Assembly: GCA_025666215.1 (NCBI GenBank)
Contig: CP102593.1
Span: forward strand, 496,001 to 560,000
DNA: 64,000 nucleotides
Direction: 5' to 3'
Source: Xanthomonas campestris pv. phormiicola
GTDB taxonomy: Bacteria > Pseudomonadota > Gammaproteobacteria > Xanthomonadales > Xanthomonadaceae
Numbering within the stretch: the stretch's first letter is position 1; each line of letters opens with the position of its first letter. The notes below the pieces were generated by a model. That model was not told the origin of the DNA. It saw nothing but the letters and a program-made list of their open reading frames with translations, and made no database searches. Below are positions 34,485 to 43,718 of the stretch, piece by piece. Position numbers and translations under genes: made by a program.

Positions 34485-36281
34485 CTAGGTCTCGGCAAGC
34501 TCCAGTAACGACAGGGCGGGCTGCGCCAGCTCGAACACGCCCTGGCCCTGGCGCTTGCCCTGACGCTTGGCCGCTGCGGCCAGCGAGGCCACCTCTTCGG
34601 GGCTGTGGCATTGGCTCGGTTGTACCATCGCCACGCCGATGGTCAGGGTCGTCAACGGGAAGCGGTTGATCTGCCCATTGCGGTCCTCTCCTTCGAGCAT
34701 GCCGCGGACCAGGTCTTCGGGGTCGAAGAGCGCCTTGGCCGCCTCGTTGAAGTCGCGCACGCAGTCCTGGCAGATGCGCATCCAGTCATCGCTTTGCAGC
34801 AGCATCACGAAGTCATCGCCGCCGACGTGGCCGACGAAGTCCCAGTTCGGCTGCGCATGATGCTGCAGCGTGGCGGCAACAAGCTGGATCATGCGGTCGC
34901 CGCGAAAATAGCCGTACTGGTCGTTATACGGCTTGAAGTAGTTCAGGTCGCAATAGGCGGCCACGAACGGCCGCGTGGAGCGCAGCAGGCGGCCGATATG
35001 CTCGGAGATCGGCATATTGCCGGGTAACAACGTCAATGGATTGGCGTAGCGCGCCGCCTCGATGCGCAGCTCGGTCACGCGTCGGACCAGCGCCTCGCCG
35101 GTGGCCACGCCGAGATAGCGGCCGTCGCGGGTGATGACGAAGCCGTCGCTCAGGTAGCGCTGGTCCTCGCCGAGCAGAATCGCCGACATTTCGTCGATGT
35201 TCTGCTGCACGTCGCAGACCACCGGCGAGGCATGCATCATCAGCGTGCACGAGCGTCGTGCATTCAATTCGCGCGAGAACGGGCGCCCGATCCACTCGCT
35301 GAAGATGCGCCGATTGATCAGCCCTAGCGGTTGCTGTGCGGCATTGACCACCGGTAGCGCGGCCAGGTTGGGATGCCGCTGGAACAGCCGCTCCGCTTCC
35401 AGGTTGTTCTTGTCGGCGCCGATGCACGGTGCAGGAATCAACAGGTGCCCGGCATTGATGTTGCGAAAGCCGGTGGGGCGGTTGTTGCGCGGCAGCACCG
35501 GCAGCTTGCTTTGATGCGCCGTCAGCACCGAATCCGGCACCTCGCGGCAGGGCGTGGGCAGCGGGCGCCCGAGCAGGTATCCCTGCGCGTTGGTCACGCC
35601 GAGGTCGCGCAGGATCTCCAGGTCTTCCTGTCGCTCCACGCCTTCGGCGATCAGTTCGCTGCCCAGGTCGTCGGCGATCTGGATCAACGCGCGCAGGATG
35701 CTCAGCGCGCCGCTGGACTGGGCGATATTGTGGACCAGGCAGCGATCGATCTTCAGGTAGTCCGGGGATATCCCCATCCACAACGCGAAGTTGGAATGCG
35801 CATGGCCGAAATCGTCCAGCGCCACGCGCACACCCGCTGCGCGCAGGTAGGCCAGCGCATCGGCCAAGCCGCGGACGTTGTCGACCGTGTCGCGCTCGGT
35901 GATCTCGATGACGAAGCGGCCGAGATCCTGCCCGCGCGCGCTGAGCTGATCGAGCAATCGCCGCGGATGCTGGTGCAGGGCCAGGACCGAGTTGCCGCTG
36001 ATATTCAGGAACAGGCGTCCGCCCTGCGCGAAATCGAAGCCGTCCATCGCGGCCTGGATCGCCAGCAGCTCGAACCGCTCCAGTGTGCCGGCCGCCTTGG
36101 CTCGTTCCAACAGTGCGACAGGAAACGCCTGCAGGTCGGCGACCCGCATCAATCCTTCGTGTGCGAACACTTCATGGCTTGCCAGCCTGACGATCGGTTG
36201 GTACACCGGGCGCAGGCCGCCCGGCGATAGTGCCTGCTCGAGCAAGGCGTGTGGATCGAATCGAACGCAATGCTCAGTCAT
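34485..36281 (-). CDS. EAL - CBS pair - GGDEF signalling protein
   Basis: A 598-residue cytosolic cyclic-di-GMP protein with an unusual order: N-terminal EAL domain (1-250), two CBS motifs (about 270-400, MMHASPVVCDVQQNIDEMS) and C-terminal GGDEF domain (420-575). The EAL signature reads EGL at 42-44, with the later DDFGHAHSN and IAEGVE motifs kept, so phosphodiesterase activity is possible. The GGDEF signature is GGDDF, which can still be active, but an inhibitory RxxD is not evident. CBS pairs often bind adenine nucleotides. No membrane segment is seen. Confidence 0.9.
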   Translation of the reverse strand: MTEHCVRFDPHALLEQALSPGGLRPVYQPIVRLASHEVFAHEGLMRVADLQAFPVALLERAKAAGTLERFELLAIQAAMDGFDFAQGGRLFLNISGNSVLALHQHPRRLLDQLSARGQDLGRFVIEITERDTVDNVRGLADALAYLRAAGVRVALDDFGHAHSNFALWMGISPDYLKIDRCLVHNIAQSSGALSILRALIQIADDLGSELIAEGVERQEDLEILRDLGVTNAQGYLLGRPLPTPCREVPDSVLTAHQSKLPVLPRNNRPTGFRNINAGHLLIPAPCIGADKNNLEAERLFQRHPNLAALPVVNAAQQPLGLINRRIFSEWIGRPFSRELNARRSCTLMMHASPVVCDVQQNIDEMSAILLGEDQRYLSDGFVITRDGRYLGVATGEALVRRVTELRIEAARYANPLTLLPGNMPISEHIGRLLRSTRPFVAAYCDLNYFKPYNDQYGYFRGDRMIQLVAATLQHHAQPNWDFVGHVGGDDFVMLLQSDDWMRICQDCVRDFNEAAKALFDPEDLVRGMLEGEDRNGQINRFPLTTLTIGVAMVQPSQCHSPEEVASLAAAAKRQGKRQGQGVFELAQPALSLLELAET

Positions 36282-37329
36282 GGCCGGCTGTCTGCCTCAC
36301 TCCCCAAGAGTCGACAGTTACTATCGTATTCATTGCCGGTGACACTACTGCGGCAACTGCGCGTACAGGTTGATTATGTCGCCGCTGAAGTCGACGAGTT
36401 ATTGACGCCTCCAGCCGTGCAGGCCAGGCGGCGGTTTTCTGGCGCTGGCCGGAGCGAAAGCGCGCCAGAGTGGCGGGGTAATGCCCTGGCACGTGCGCAC
36501 AAGCGCGCTGTGCGTAGCCCCGCCGCCGCCGTGCATCGCACGCACTCCGGCGCGTCATTGGCGGCGACGGCCGCCGCCGTACGAGGGTGCGCTCTATGCA
36601 CCACATCGCGAAGAGCTGGCGCAGGCTTGGAGCATGGGATTCGATAAACTCCATCATCGGCGTGGGCGATTCGGTTTCTGAAGTAGAACCAGCCGCCGCC
36701 GCCATGGCGCCAACGCCACTGGATCGGCGAATGCGCCTGCCCTGTCGGCTGTGCACAGCTTCGTGCGATGTTCCCGACGCAGCCGCGCCTTCCACGGCTT
36801 GTTGTCGCTTCTCCCTGGATCCATCTTGAACACCAACGCGCGAGATCCCGGAGAGTATCTGGTCGCGCCGGTCGCGCCGCTACGCTCGCTCGAGGCGCCG
36901 GCGAGAGCAGTGGGACATCGAAGCCGGCATCGGTCGCGGGAAGCAGGTCGTGTGCGTCCCACAGGCCACGATGTCGCTGCTTGGCGACGCAGCGGACGGA
37001 CCTCGCATCCGTCCGCGGCAGAGGCTGCTGCGCAAGGTCGACGCGCCTGCCGATGGCGCATGAGCGCGGCGCCTGCGGCGCGGGCGCCGGCCGCACTGGG
37101 CCGCCAGGCGGGATTGCGCGATGATGCACGGCCGACATGGCGCCGGCACCCCCGGATCGGCGAAAATGCCGCCTGGCCGCTCCCTCCCGGCCCCTCGCAA
37201 CGCCTCTTGCGCTGCCGATGCCCGTTCGCCGCAAGCGCCGGGTGCGCAGCATCGCCGCCCACCGCCGTCTTGCCCCGGCTCGCTGCCGCGCTTTCCTCAC
37301 GGCTCGCCACCGCCCACTCCGGATCCGTC

Positions 37330-38910
37330 TTGAACACCACCGCCTCGCCCCCCGCCACCGACGACCTACCCCTGACCGAGCGCCTGCGCGTCGCCCTGGA
37401 CCTGCTCGAAGCCATCGACGCCGACCGCAGCTTGCTCGACGCGCTGCCCGAGGCCGACCGCGTGCGCCTGCACCAGGTCGTCGCCAAGGTCTACCACCCC
37501 GAGCCCAAGGCGCGCCGGCAACTGCTCAAGCAGCAGGCGCGCGAACGCCACCAGGAGAAGGTGCGCAAGGCCGAGGCGCTGCTCGAGCAGACCGGCATCC
37601 GCGCGCTGCGGCGCAAGCCGGTGTTCAGCACGCCGAACTACTTCCCGCCGCATGCCGCCGGCCTGCACGACGCCAGCAATGCCGCGGCCGAGGAACCCGC
37701 GGCGGCGCAATCGCCCGAGCTGCGCCACTGCTACGTGTGCAAGCAGAAGTTCACCCAGCTGCACCATTTCTACGACCAGATGTGTCCGGCCTGCGCCGAG
37801 CTGAACTACTTCAAGCGCACCGAGACCGCGGACCTGCGCGGGCGCGTGGCGCTGCTGACCGGCGGCCGGGTCAAGATCGGCTACCAGGCCGGCCTGAAGC
37901 TGCTGCGCGCCGGCGCCGAGCTGATCGTGACCACGCGCTTCCCGCGCGATTCGGCCGCGCGCTACGCGCAGGAACCGGATTTCGCCGAATGGGGCCACCG
38001 CCTGCAGGTGTTCGGCCTGGACCTGCGCCACACGCCCAGCGTGGAGGCGTTCTGCAGCCAGCTGCTGGCCACGCGCGAGCGCCTGGACTTCATCGTCAAC
38101 AACGCCTGCCAGACCGTGCGCCGGCCGCCGCAGTTCTACGCGCACATGATGGCCGGCGAGACCGCCGCGCTGCACGAACTGCCCGAGCACGTGCGCCGTC
38201 TGGTCGGCCACTACGAAGGCCTGCGCAGCCCGGAGCTGCTGCCGGCGGCGTCGGCGACCACGCTGCCGGCGGGCCAGGGCCACGGCATCAGCGGCGCCGA
38301 CGGCCTGACCCGCGCCGCCGAACTGTCGCAGGTGCCGTTGCTGGCCGACGAACTGCTCGGCCAGCAGCACCTGTTCCCGGAAGGCCGGCTGGACCAGGAC
38401 CTGCAGCAGGTGGACCTGCGCGGGCGCAACTCCTGGCGCCTGCTGATGGCCGAGGTACCGTCGGTGGAGTTGCTGGAGACGCAGCTGGTCAACGCCATCG
38501 CCCCGTTCATCATCAACGCGCGGCTCAAGCCGCTGCTGCTGCGCACGCCCGAGCGCGACAAGCACATCGTCAACGTCTCGGCGATGGAAGGGCAGTTCTA
38601 CCGCAACTTCAAGACCACCCGGCATCCGCACACCAACATGGCCAAGGCCGCGTTGAACATGATGACGCGGACCTCGGCGGCCGATTACCAGAACGACGGC
38701 ATCCACATGAACAGCGTGGACACCGGCTGGGTCACCGACGAGGATCCGGCCGAGATCGCCGCACGCAAGGTGCAGGAAGAACGTTTCCACCCGCCGCTGG
38801 ACATCGTCGACGGCGCCGCGCGCATCGTCGACCCGATCATCCACGGTTTCAACACCGGCGAACACGTGTGGGGCCAGTTCCTGAAGGATTACGCGCCGAC
38901 CGATTGGTGA
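37330..38910 (+). CDS. SDR-family oxidoreductase with N-terminal zinc-ribbon-like module
   Basis: A 526-residue protein starting at TTG 37330. Residues 1-100 are helical and basic. A CYVC ... CPAC pair (C134, C137, C152, C155) forms a zinc-ribbon-like knuckle. From about residue 170 there is a Rossmann domain with LLTGGRVKIGYQAG and NNACQTVRR (NNA motif). At the catalytic position the helix reads TNMAKAALNMM, where the usual YxxxK Tyr appears to be Thr, although QFYRNFK lies nearby. The C-terminus (DTGWVTDEDP) follows SDR geometry. The frame stays open to 36751 but that part is Arg/Ser-rich and not protein-like. The role is unknown. Confidence 0.85.
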   Translation: MNTTASPPATDDLPLTERLRVALDLLEAIDADRSLLDALPEADRVRLHQVVAKVYHPEPKARRQLLKQQARERHQEKVRKAEALLEQTGIRALRRKPVFSTPNYFPPHAAGLHDASNAAAEEPAAAQSPELRHCYVCKQKFTQLHHFYDQMCPACAELNYFKRTETADLRGRVALLTGGRVKIGYQAGLKLLRAGAELIVTTRFPRDSAARYAQEPDFAEWGHRLQVFGLDLRHTPSVEAFCSQLLATRERLDFIVNNACQTVRRPPQFYAHMMAGETAALHELPEHVRRLVGHYEGLRSPELLPAASATTLPAGQGHGISGADGLTRAAELSQVPLLADELLGQQHLFPEGRLDQDLQQVDLRGRNSWRLLMAEVPSVELLETQLVNAIAPFIINARLKPLLLRTPERDKHIVNVSAMEGQFYRNFKTTRHPHTNMAKAALNMMTRTSAADYQNDGIHMNSVDTGWVTDEDPAEIAARKVQEERFHPPLDIVDGAARIVDPIIHGFNTGEHVWGQFLKDYAPTDW

Positions 38911-39000
38911 GGGGCGGCGTGGCCCACGCCAACCCCTCTGCTTCCACGATCGTGGCGATCTGACCCACCACGGGAGGCACGCCGCGGCGTCGGCGAGGAC

Positions 39001-41097
39001 CTATTTGCGCACGCTCTGCGTGTGCGACTTCAGCGCGTCCTCCAGGCCCGGCACCTGTGCCGCGCCGTCCGGCACGCCGAGGCTGGAGCCGACCAGGTCC
39101 TGGCCGAACGGCTGCGTGCGTCCGCCCAGGCACTTGCCCAGGAACGCTTCGCTCACCGCGTTGAAGGCCTTGTTGTTCTCCGGCCGCGCGAAGCCGTGGC
39201 CTTCGTCGGGAAACAGGACGTAGGTGACCGGGATCTGCTTGGCCTTCAGCGCGTTGACGATCTGGTCGGCCTCGGCCTGCTTGACCCGCGGGTCGTTGGC
39301 GCCCTGGCCGATCAGCAGCGGCCTGGCGATGCGGTCGGCGCGGCTCAGCGGCGAGCGTTCTTCCAGCAGTTTCTTGCCGGCCTCGGTGCGCGGATCGCCG
39401 ATGCGCCGCGCCATCTGCTCGAAACCGGATTTCCAGTACGGCGGGATGGTGCTGAGCAAGGTGTTCAAATTCGACGGGCCGACGATGTCCACGCCGCACT
39501 TGAACGTGTCCGGCGTGAAGCTCAGCCCGACCAGCGTGGCGTAACCGCCGTAGCTGCCGCCCATGATCGCGACCTGGTCCTGGGTGGTGACGCCCTGCTG
39601 CACCGCCCACTGCACCGCATCGAGCAGGTCGTCGTGCATCTTGCCCGCCCACTCGCCGTCGCCGGCGTTGGTGAAGCGCTTGCCGAAGCCGGTGGAACCG
39701 CGGTAGTTGACCTGCAGCACCGCGTAGCCGCGGTTGGCCAGCCACTGGTTGTAGCCGCTGTAGCCGTAGTCGTCGCGCGCCCACGGCCCGCCGTGCACGA
39801 ACAGCACCAGCGGCACCGGCTTGTCGGCCTTGCCGTCGCCGTTGGCGTCGGCCTCGCGCGGCAGGGTGAGGTAGCTGACCAGGGTCAGCCCGTCGCGCGA
39901 GCGGATCTCCTGCGGCCACTGCGGCACCAGCGGCTGCCCTTCCAGCGCAGGGCGCGCGGCGAACAGCTTGGTCAGCTTGCCCTGCGCGGACGGCGTGCGC
40001 TCGTAGCGGTAAAAGGTGGCCGGCGCATCGGCGGCGGAGTAGGCGACGATCCAGGTGCGGTCGTCCTGGGTGCGGGTCAGCACCGAGATCTCGCCCGGGC
40101 CGATCGCCTGCAACTGCTTGATGTCCGCGGCGATGGCCGGGTCCAGCACCTTCCATTCCGGGCGCAGGTAATTCGATTCCACCGCCTGCACCACGCCGCT
40201 GCGCGGATCGGTCAGGGTGCCGCCCACGTCGGCGCGCGCATCCTCGAACAGCAGCTTGCGCGTGCCGCCGGCCACGTCCACCGCGTACAGCGCCGAGGTG
40301 TCGCGCTGGCGCGAATCGACGAAGTACAGCGTCTTGCCGTCGGCGGTGAAGCCGGACGGCGCGGTGGTCAGCGAATCCTCGAACGGGATCTCCTCGCGCT
40401 TCTGCCAGCCGCCCTTGCCGTCGGGTTGCAGCAGATCCTCGCCGCCGTCCTCGCGCGAACGCGTCGCCAGCCGCACCTGGTAGTCGTCGTGGGCCAGGTA
40501 CTCGCCGATCTGTTGGGTGTTCTTCTGCAGCAGGGTGCGCTTGCCGCCGGCCAGGTCGACCCGGTACAGATCGTGCCACTGCGCATCGCGGTCGTTCATG
40601 CCGACCAGGATCGATTCCGGATGCTTGCGGCTGACCGCCACCACCCGCGCGCGGGTCTTGGGGAAGTCGCTGAGGTCGCGGCCCTTGCCGCCCTTGGCGA
40701 CGTCGAGCGCGAACAGGTGGAAATCCTCGTCGCCGCCGCTGTCGCGCATGTACAGCAAGGTGTCGGGCAGGAACGACCAGAAATAGGAGCGGATGCCGCG
40801 GCCGCTGTCGTGGGTGACGGCGCGCGCCTGGTCGGGCGCGTCGGCCGGCGCGACCCAGACGTTGAGCACGCCGTCCACCGGCGCCAGCCAGCTCAGGGTC
40901 TTGCCGTCGGGGCTCAGCTGCACGCTGCTGCGCTCGGGGTTGCCGAACAGCACGTCGCGCGGGATCAGCGGCGGCGGCGCGGCAGTCGCCGCCGGTGCCT
41001 GTGCGGCGGGTGCGGCCTTGGCGGCGGGAGCGGCGGCCTGCTGCGAGCAGGCGGAGACAGCGAGGGCGAGACTGGAAGCCAGGACGAGGCGGCGCAT
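39001..41097 (-). CDS. S9-family prolyl-oligopeptidase-like lipoprotein peptidase
   Basis: A 698-residue exported peptidase. The signal peptide ends in a lipobox (LAVSAC, Cys17), so it is probably lipid-anchored. An Ala/Pro linker leads to a seven-bladed propeller (about 50-400) and an alpha/beta-hydrolase domain with the triad S515 (GGSYGGY), D602 (GANDPRV) and H634 (DEGHGF). DANGDGKAD at 417-425 is an EF-hand-like calcium loop inserted before the hydrolase domain. Family members cleave peptides after proline or other residues; the specificity here is unknown. Confidence 0.93.
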   Translation of the reverse strand: MRRLVLASSLALAVSACSQQAAAPAAKAAPAAQAPAATAAPPPLIPRDVLFGNPERSSVQLSPDGKTLSWLAPVDGVLNVWVAPADAPDQARAVTHDSGRGIRSYFWSFLPDTLLYMRDSGGDEDFHLFALDVAKGGKGRDLSDFPKTRARVVAVSRKHPESILVGMNDRDAQWHDLYRVDLAGGKRTLLQKNTQQIGEYLAHDDYQVRLATRSREDGGEDLLQPDGKGGWQKREEIPFEDSLTTAPSGFTADGKTLYFVDSRQRDTSALYAVDVAGGTRKLLFEDARADVGGTLTDPRSGVVQAVESNYLRPEWKVLDPAIAADIKQLQAIGPGEISVLTRTQDDRTWIVAYSAADAPATFYRYERTPSAQGKLTKLFAARPALEGQPLVPQWPQEIRSRDGLTLVSYLTLPREADANGDGKADKPVPLVLFVHGGPWARDDYGYSGYNQWLANRGYAVLQVNYRGSTGFGKRFTNAGDGEWAGKMHDDLLDAVQWAVQQGVTTQDQVAIMGGSYGGYATLVGLSFTPDTFKCGVDIVGPSNLNTLLSTIPPYWKSGFEQMARRIGDPRTEAGKKLLEERSPLSRADRIARPLLIGQGANDPRVKQAEADQIVNALKAKQIPVTYVLFPDEGHGFARPENNKAFNAVSEAFLGKCLGGRTQPFGQDLVGSSLGVPDGAAQVPGLEDALKSHTQSVRK

Positions 41098-41236
41098 GGG
41101 ATCTCCGGGAAAGGCGAGGGGCAGGCAAGGTGGCGGGCGATTTTGTTACTGAATAACAATTTCGATTGTAGGCGCTCGTGCGCGGCGCGTAACCATGACT
41201 TCCGACGCACACGGCGGTGGCCGCAGCGTCCCTGGC

Positions 41237-41710
41237 TCACTGCAGCGCGTGCAACTCGCCGCGGACGCCGCCGGCCTCCAGATACAGATAGCCCACGCCG
41301 ATTGGTAGCTTGAAGCGACGCGGCCCGGCGCTGCCGGGGTTGAGGGACAGCACCCCGTCGCGGGTCTGCAGTGCGGGTGTGTGCGAGTGGCCGCTGACCA
41401 CCACGTCCACGCCAGCCAGATCGCGCGCCAGCGTCTTCAGATCGTGCAGCACGTGCAGGCGCACGCCTGCGATCTCCACGTCCAGCGTGTCGGGCAGCGC
41501 CCGCGCCCATGGCGCGGTATCGATGTTGCCGCGGATCGCATGCAGCGGCGCGAGCGCGCGCAGCGCATCGAGAATCTCCGGCTTGCCGATGTCGCCGGCA
41601 TGCACGATGGCGATGCAATCGTGCATCGCTGCCAGCGCCTGTGGTCGCAACAGGCCGTGGGTGTCGGAGATCAGGCCGATTCTCTGAGGCTGGGCGCGGC
41701 GCATCGGCAT
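41237..41710 (-). CDS. Metallophosphoesterase, YfcE/MJ0936 family
   Basis: A 157-residue single-domain phosphodiesterase. Metal motifs in order: GLISDTHG (DxH), HAGDIG (GD), IRGNID (GN), and VVSGHSHTPA (GHxH). This is the full set for binuclear metallophosphoesterases, and the length is normal. Relatives hydrolyse phosphodiester model substrates; the natural substrate is unknown. It lies upstream of and on the same strand as the peptidase gene, with a 139-bp gap. Confidence 0.92.
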   Translation of the reverse strand: MPMRRAQPQRIGLISDTHGLLRPQALAAMHDCIAIVHAGDIGKPEILDALRALAPLHAIRGNIDTAPWARALPDTLDVEIAGVRLHVLHDLKTLARDLAGVDVVVSGHSHTPALQTRDGVLSLNPGSAGPRRFKLPIGVGYLYLEAGGVRGELHALQ

Positions 41711-41794
41711 CGATTCGAATGGAACTCGGGACGGACTAGCCTAACCCCAAGTCCGCTGTCGCCGTCGCCATTGTTGGCTGCCGTGGCGCGCCGC

Positions 41795-42193
41795 TTACGG
41801 CGCCTGATTGATGACGGCCTCGATAGGCTGGCCATCCGGATCCGCCACGAATGCGGCGTCATGATCGGGACCGTCGTCCGGGCGCCGACCGGCAGCGCCG
41901 TTGCTGCGGCCACCATGCTGCAACGCCGCGTCATGGAACGCGGCGCCCGCGTCCCGGCTGGGCGCGGCGAAGGCGAGCTGGAAACCGGGACCGGGCACTC
42001 GCGCGCTGCTGCCTCGCAGCTTGATCGTCAGCAGGTCGGCGCCGCCCGGTACGCCATAGCCGACGGCCTGGTCGTCGTCTCCCCGGGCACAGGTCGTCCC
42101 CCACCCGGGCATAGCCGAGTGCGCCCAGCACCGCGCCGTAGAGCCGCGCGGCGCGTTCGATGTCGGCGACGCCGGGGAAACGTGATCGAGCAT
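41795..42193 (-). pseudogene. Glyoxalase/VOC-family protein with two compensating frameshifts
   Basis: From ATG 42193 the frame reads MLDHVS and then nonsense until GDDDQAVGYGVPGGADLL, after which it is a normal VOC C-terminus (GPGFQLAFAAPSRDAGAAFHDAALQHGG ... AAFVADPDGQPIEAV). The missing 32 residues are found in another frame: GVADIERAARLYGAVLGALG and YARVGDDLCPG. The shifts lie in short homopolymers near 42173-42180 and 42080-42084. VOC proteins are metal-dependent lyases, dioxygenases or resistance proteins. Either the gene is damaged or two sequencing errors occurred. Confidence 0.65.
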
Positions 42194-42309
42194 GCTGCGG
42201 AGTGCCCGATCAGGTGGATCGGCGCCTGTGCGGCAGCAGGTGAAGTGCGACGGTGCGCGGTCCGTTGCGGACCGACAATTTCAGACGCGGCGTGATCCAG
42301 ATATCGGGC

Positions 42310-42675
42310 TCACCAACGCCAGCCATATTTCTTCATCCGCTTCCTGTGCGCCTGCTTGTCTTCCGCGGCCGTGGAGCCCCGGCGAACCCTTCCATAGCGG
42401 CCGACACAGTAGGCGACAAGCGCAAGCACGATGCCCAGCGCTGCGTAACAGGCATGGCGGAGGTCTTGCAGCGCCAATGCGAGGTACACGTTGCGCAGCG
42501 CGCCGAGTACCAGCAGCATGCAGAATCCAAACAGCACCAGGCGCCTGACGCCAAGCCAGGTCGTCGCCAAGGCTTCTTCTGCAGATCGCATGGGCCGGCG
42601 CCTGCTGCGCAGCCAGAACAATGCGGAGAAAAGGAACGCGAGAAGGCCGAGAATGTAGATTCCAGCATGAGGCAT
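42310..42675 (-). CDS. Membrane protein, unknown
   Basis: A 121-residue protein with three hydrophobic segments (GIYILGLLAFLFSALFWL, LVLFGFCMLLVLGAL, AALGIVLALVAYCVG) and a basic C-terminus (KRMKKYGWRW). I recognise no family. It is the first of several leftward small genes (42.3-46.9 kb) with no metabolic theme. Confidence 0.7.
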   Translation of the reverse strand: MPHAGIYILGLLAFLFSALFWLRSRRRPMRSAEEALATTWLGVRRLVLFGFCMLLVLGALRNVYLALALQDLRHACYAALGIVLALVAYCVGRYGRVRRGSTAAEDKQAHRKRMKKYGWRW

Positions 42676-42716
42676 GCAACGTCCCTGTTAGTCCCCCATG
42701 CGTCGGCTTGAACAGT

Positions 42717-43004
42717 TTAATCGCCATTGAGCGGCTTGTGCGCCGACCACGCGCGCTCGAACTCGGCTTGGCCGATGCGAAACGGCGCGAACTCGTCTGG
42801 ATCGAGCGCTGCGCCACTCAGGCCCCCATACGCATCCTCGAGATGGGCGTGGTGGTAGCACAGGACCTGGCCGGCGTCGTAGATTTCGATCTGCCGGGTC
42901 GGCCAGAACGCATCATCGGTTTCGAAGAACCACCAGGAACGACCCCATGCGTCGTAGCGATCGGCGCGAGACTGGTTCCAGCGGCGTTTGTAGTAGTGCG
43001 GCAT
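42717..43004 (-). CDS. Hypothetical protein rich in aromatic residues
   Basis: A 95-residue soluble protein starting at ATG 43004 (PHYYKRRWNQSRADRYDAWG), with many Trp/Tyr/Phe and the phrase SWWFFETDD. It resembles short uncharacterised proteins found near polymorphic-toxin immunity genes, but no specific function is supported. The frame remains open upstream without protein-like content. Confidence 0.65.
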   Translation of the reverse strand: MPHYYKRRWNQSRADRYDAWGRSWWFFETDDAFWPTRQIEIYDAGQVLCYHHAHLEDAYGGLSGAALDPDEFAPFRIGQAEFERAWSAHKPLNGD

Positions 43005-43063
43005 GGGGGAGCGCCAACCTAGGGGGACGTCGAGCCGCGAAGTGGCCTCGACCGCATATGGCG

Positions 43064-43561
43064 TCAGGAAACCTTGCCTCCCGCAGCCAGGACCCGGGCG
43101 ATGATGAACTCCGCGGTCTCCGGGGGCATGTCGGCGAGGGGCAAGGTGACGAATTGAGCCTTCGAAAGCAGGAGCAGCCAGCAAGATTCGAATTGCCACA
43201 CTTCCACGATTGCGGACCAGGGCAGCGTGGTCTTGCCGGCGCCGGAGGACAACGACAGCGACGTCTCGGCTGCGTCGAGCGTGGCGCTGGGAGCGCCCAT
43301 TGCATCGAGCCTGAGCAGCGAGTTGCGATAGTGGATGGCATACAGGGCAATGGGGAAGGCGACGCCGAGCGCGAGCACGCTTGCCAAGACGCTCGCCACC
43401 CAGGAGGTGTCGCCGCGGGCAATGATGACACCAAGGGATACCGCCAGGAAGATCAGGGCTGCGACATATCGGAAGCCGGCGACGCGCCACCAGAAGTTCC
43501 GTACCGCTCGACGAATCAGCTTCCTGTCGTAGCGGAGGGTGGCATGGCGCATGGATGGCAT
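43064..43561 (-). CDS. YcxB-like membrane protein
   Basis: A 165-residue protein with two adjacent membrane helices (AALIFLAVSLGVIIARG and ASVLASVLALGVAFPIALYAI) and a soluble C-terminal beta domain (RLDAMGAPSATLDAAETSLSL ... LPWSAIVEVWQFESC ... GGKVS), the layout of YcxB-family proteins of unknown role. ATG at 43561 has GGAG 10 bp upstream; ATG 43552 is an alternative. Confidence 0.75.
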   Translation of the reverse strand: MPSMRHATLRYDRKLIRRAVRNFWWRVAGFRYVAALIFLAVSLGVIIARGDTSWVASVLASVLALGVAFPIALYAIHYRNSLLRLDAMGAPSATLDAAETSLSLSSGAGKTTLPWSAIVEVWQFESCWLLLLSKAQFVTLPLADMPPETAEFIIARVLAAGGKVS

Positions 43562-43718
43562 CCGAATTGGGCTCCGCTGCGAAACGGCATCATCGATAGG
43601 AGTACGGAATCTGCACGGCTGCGGCCGTTGCGCATCGCCGGGGCTGGCAACACGGCGGCCACGCGCCTGTTCAGTCCTGTCGGGCGTCGTCGGCAGGACG
43701 CCGCGCCACTCCGACGGA

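Noticed and set aside
36751..37329. Long N-terminal extension of the SDR protein
   Set aside because: The extension is Arg/Ser/Ala-rich, without conserved-looking sequence, and the protein-like part starts at the TTG at 37330.
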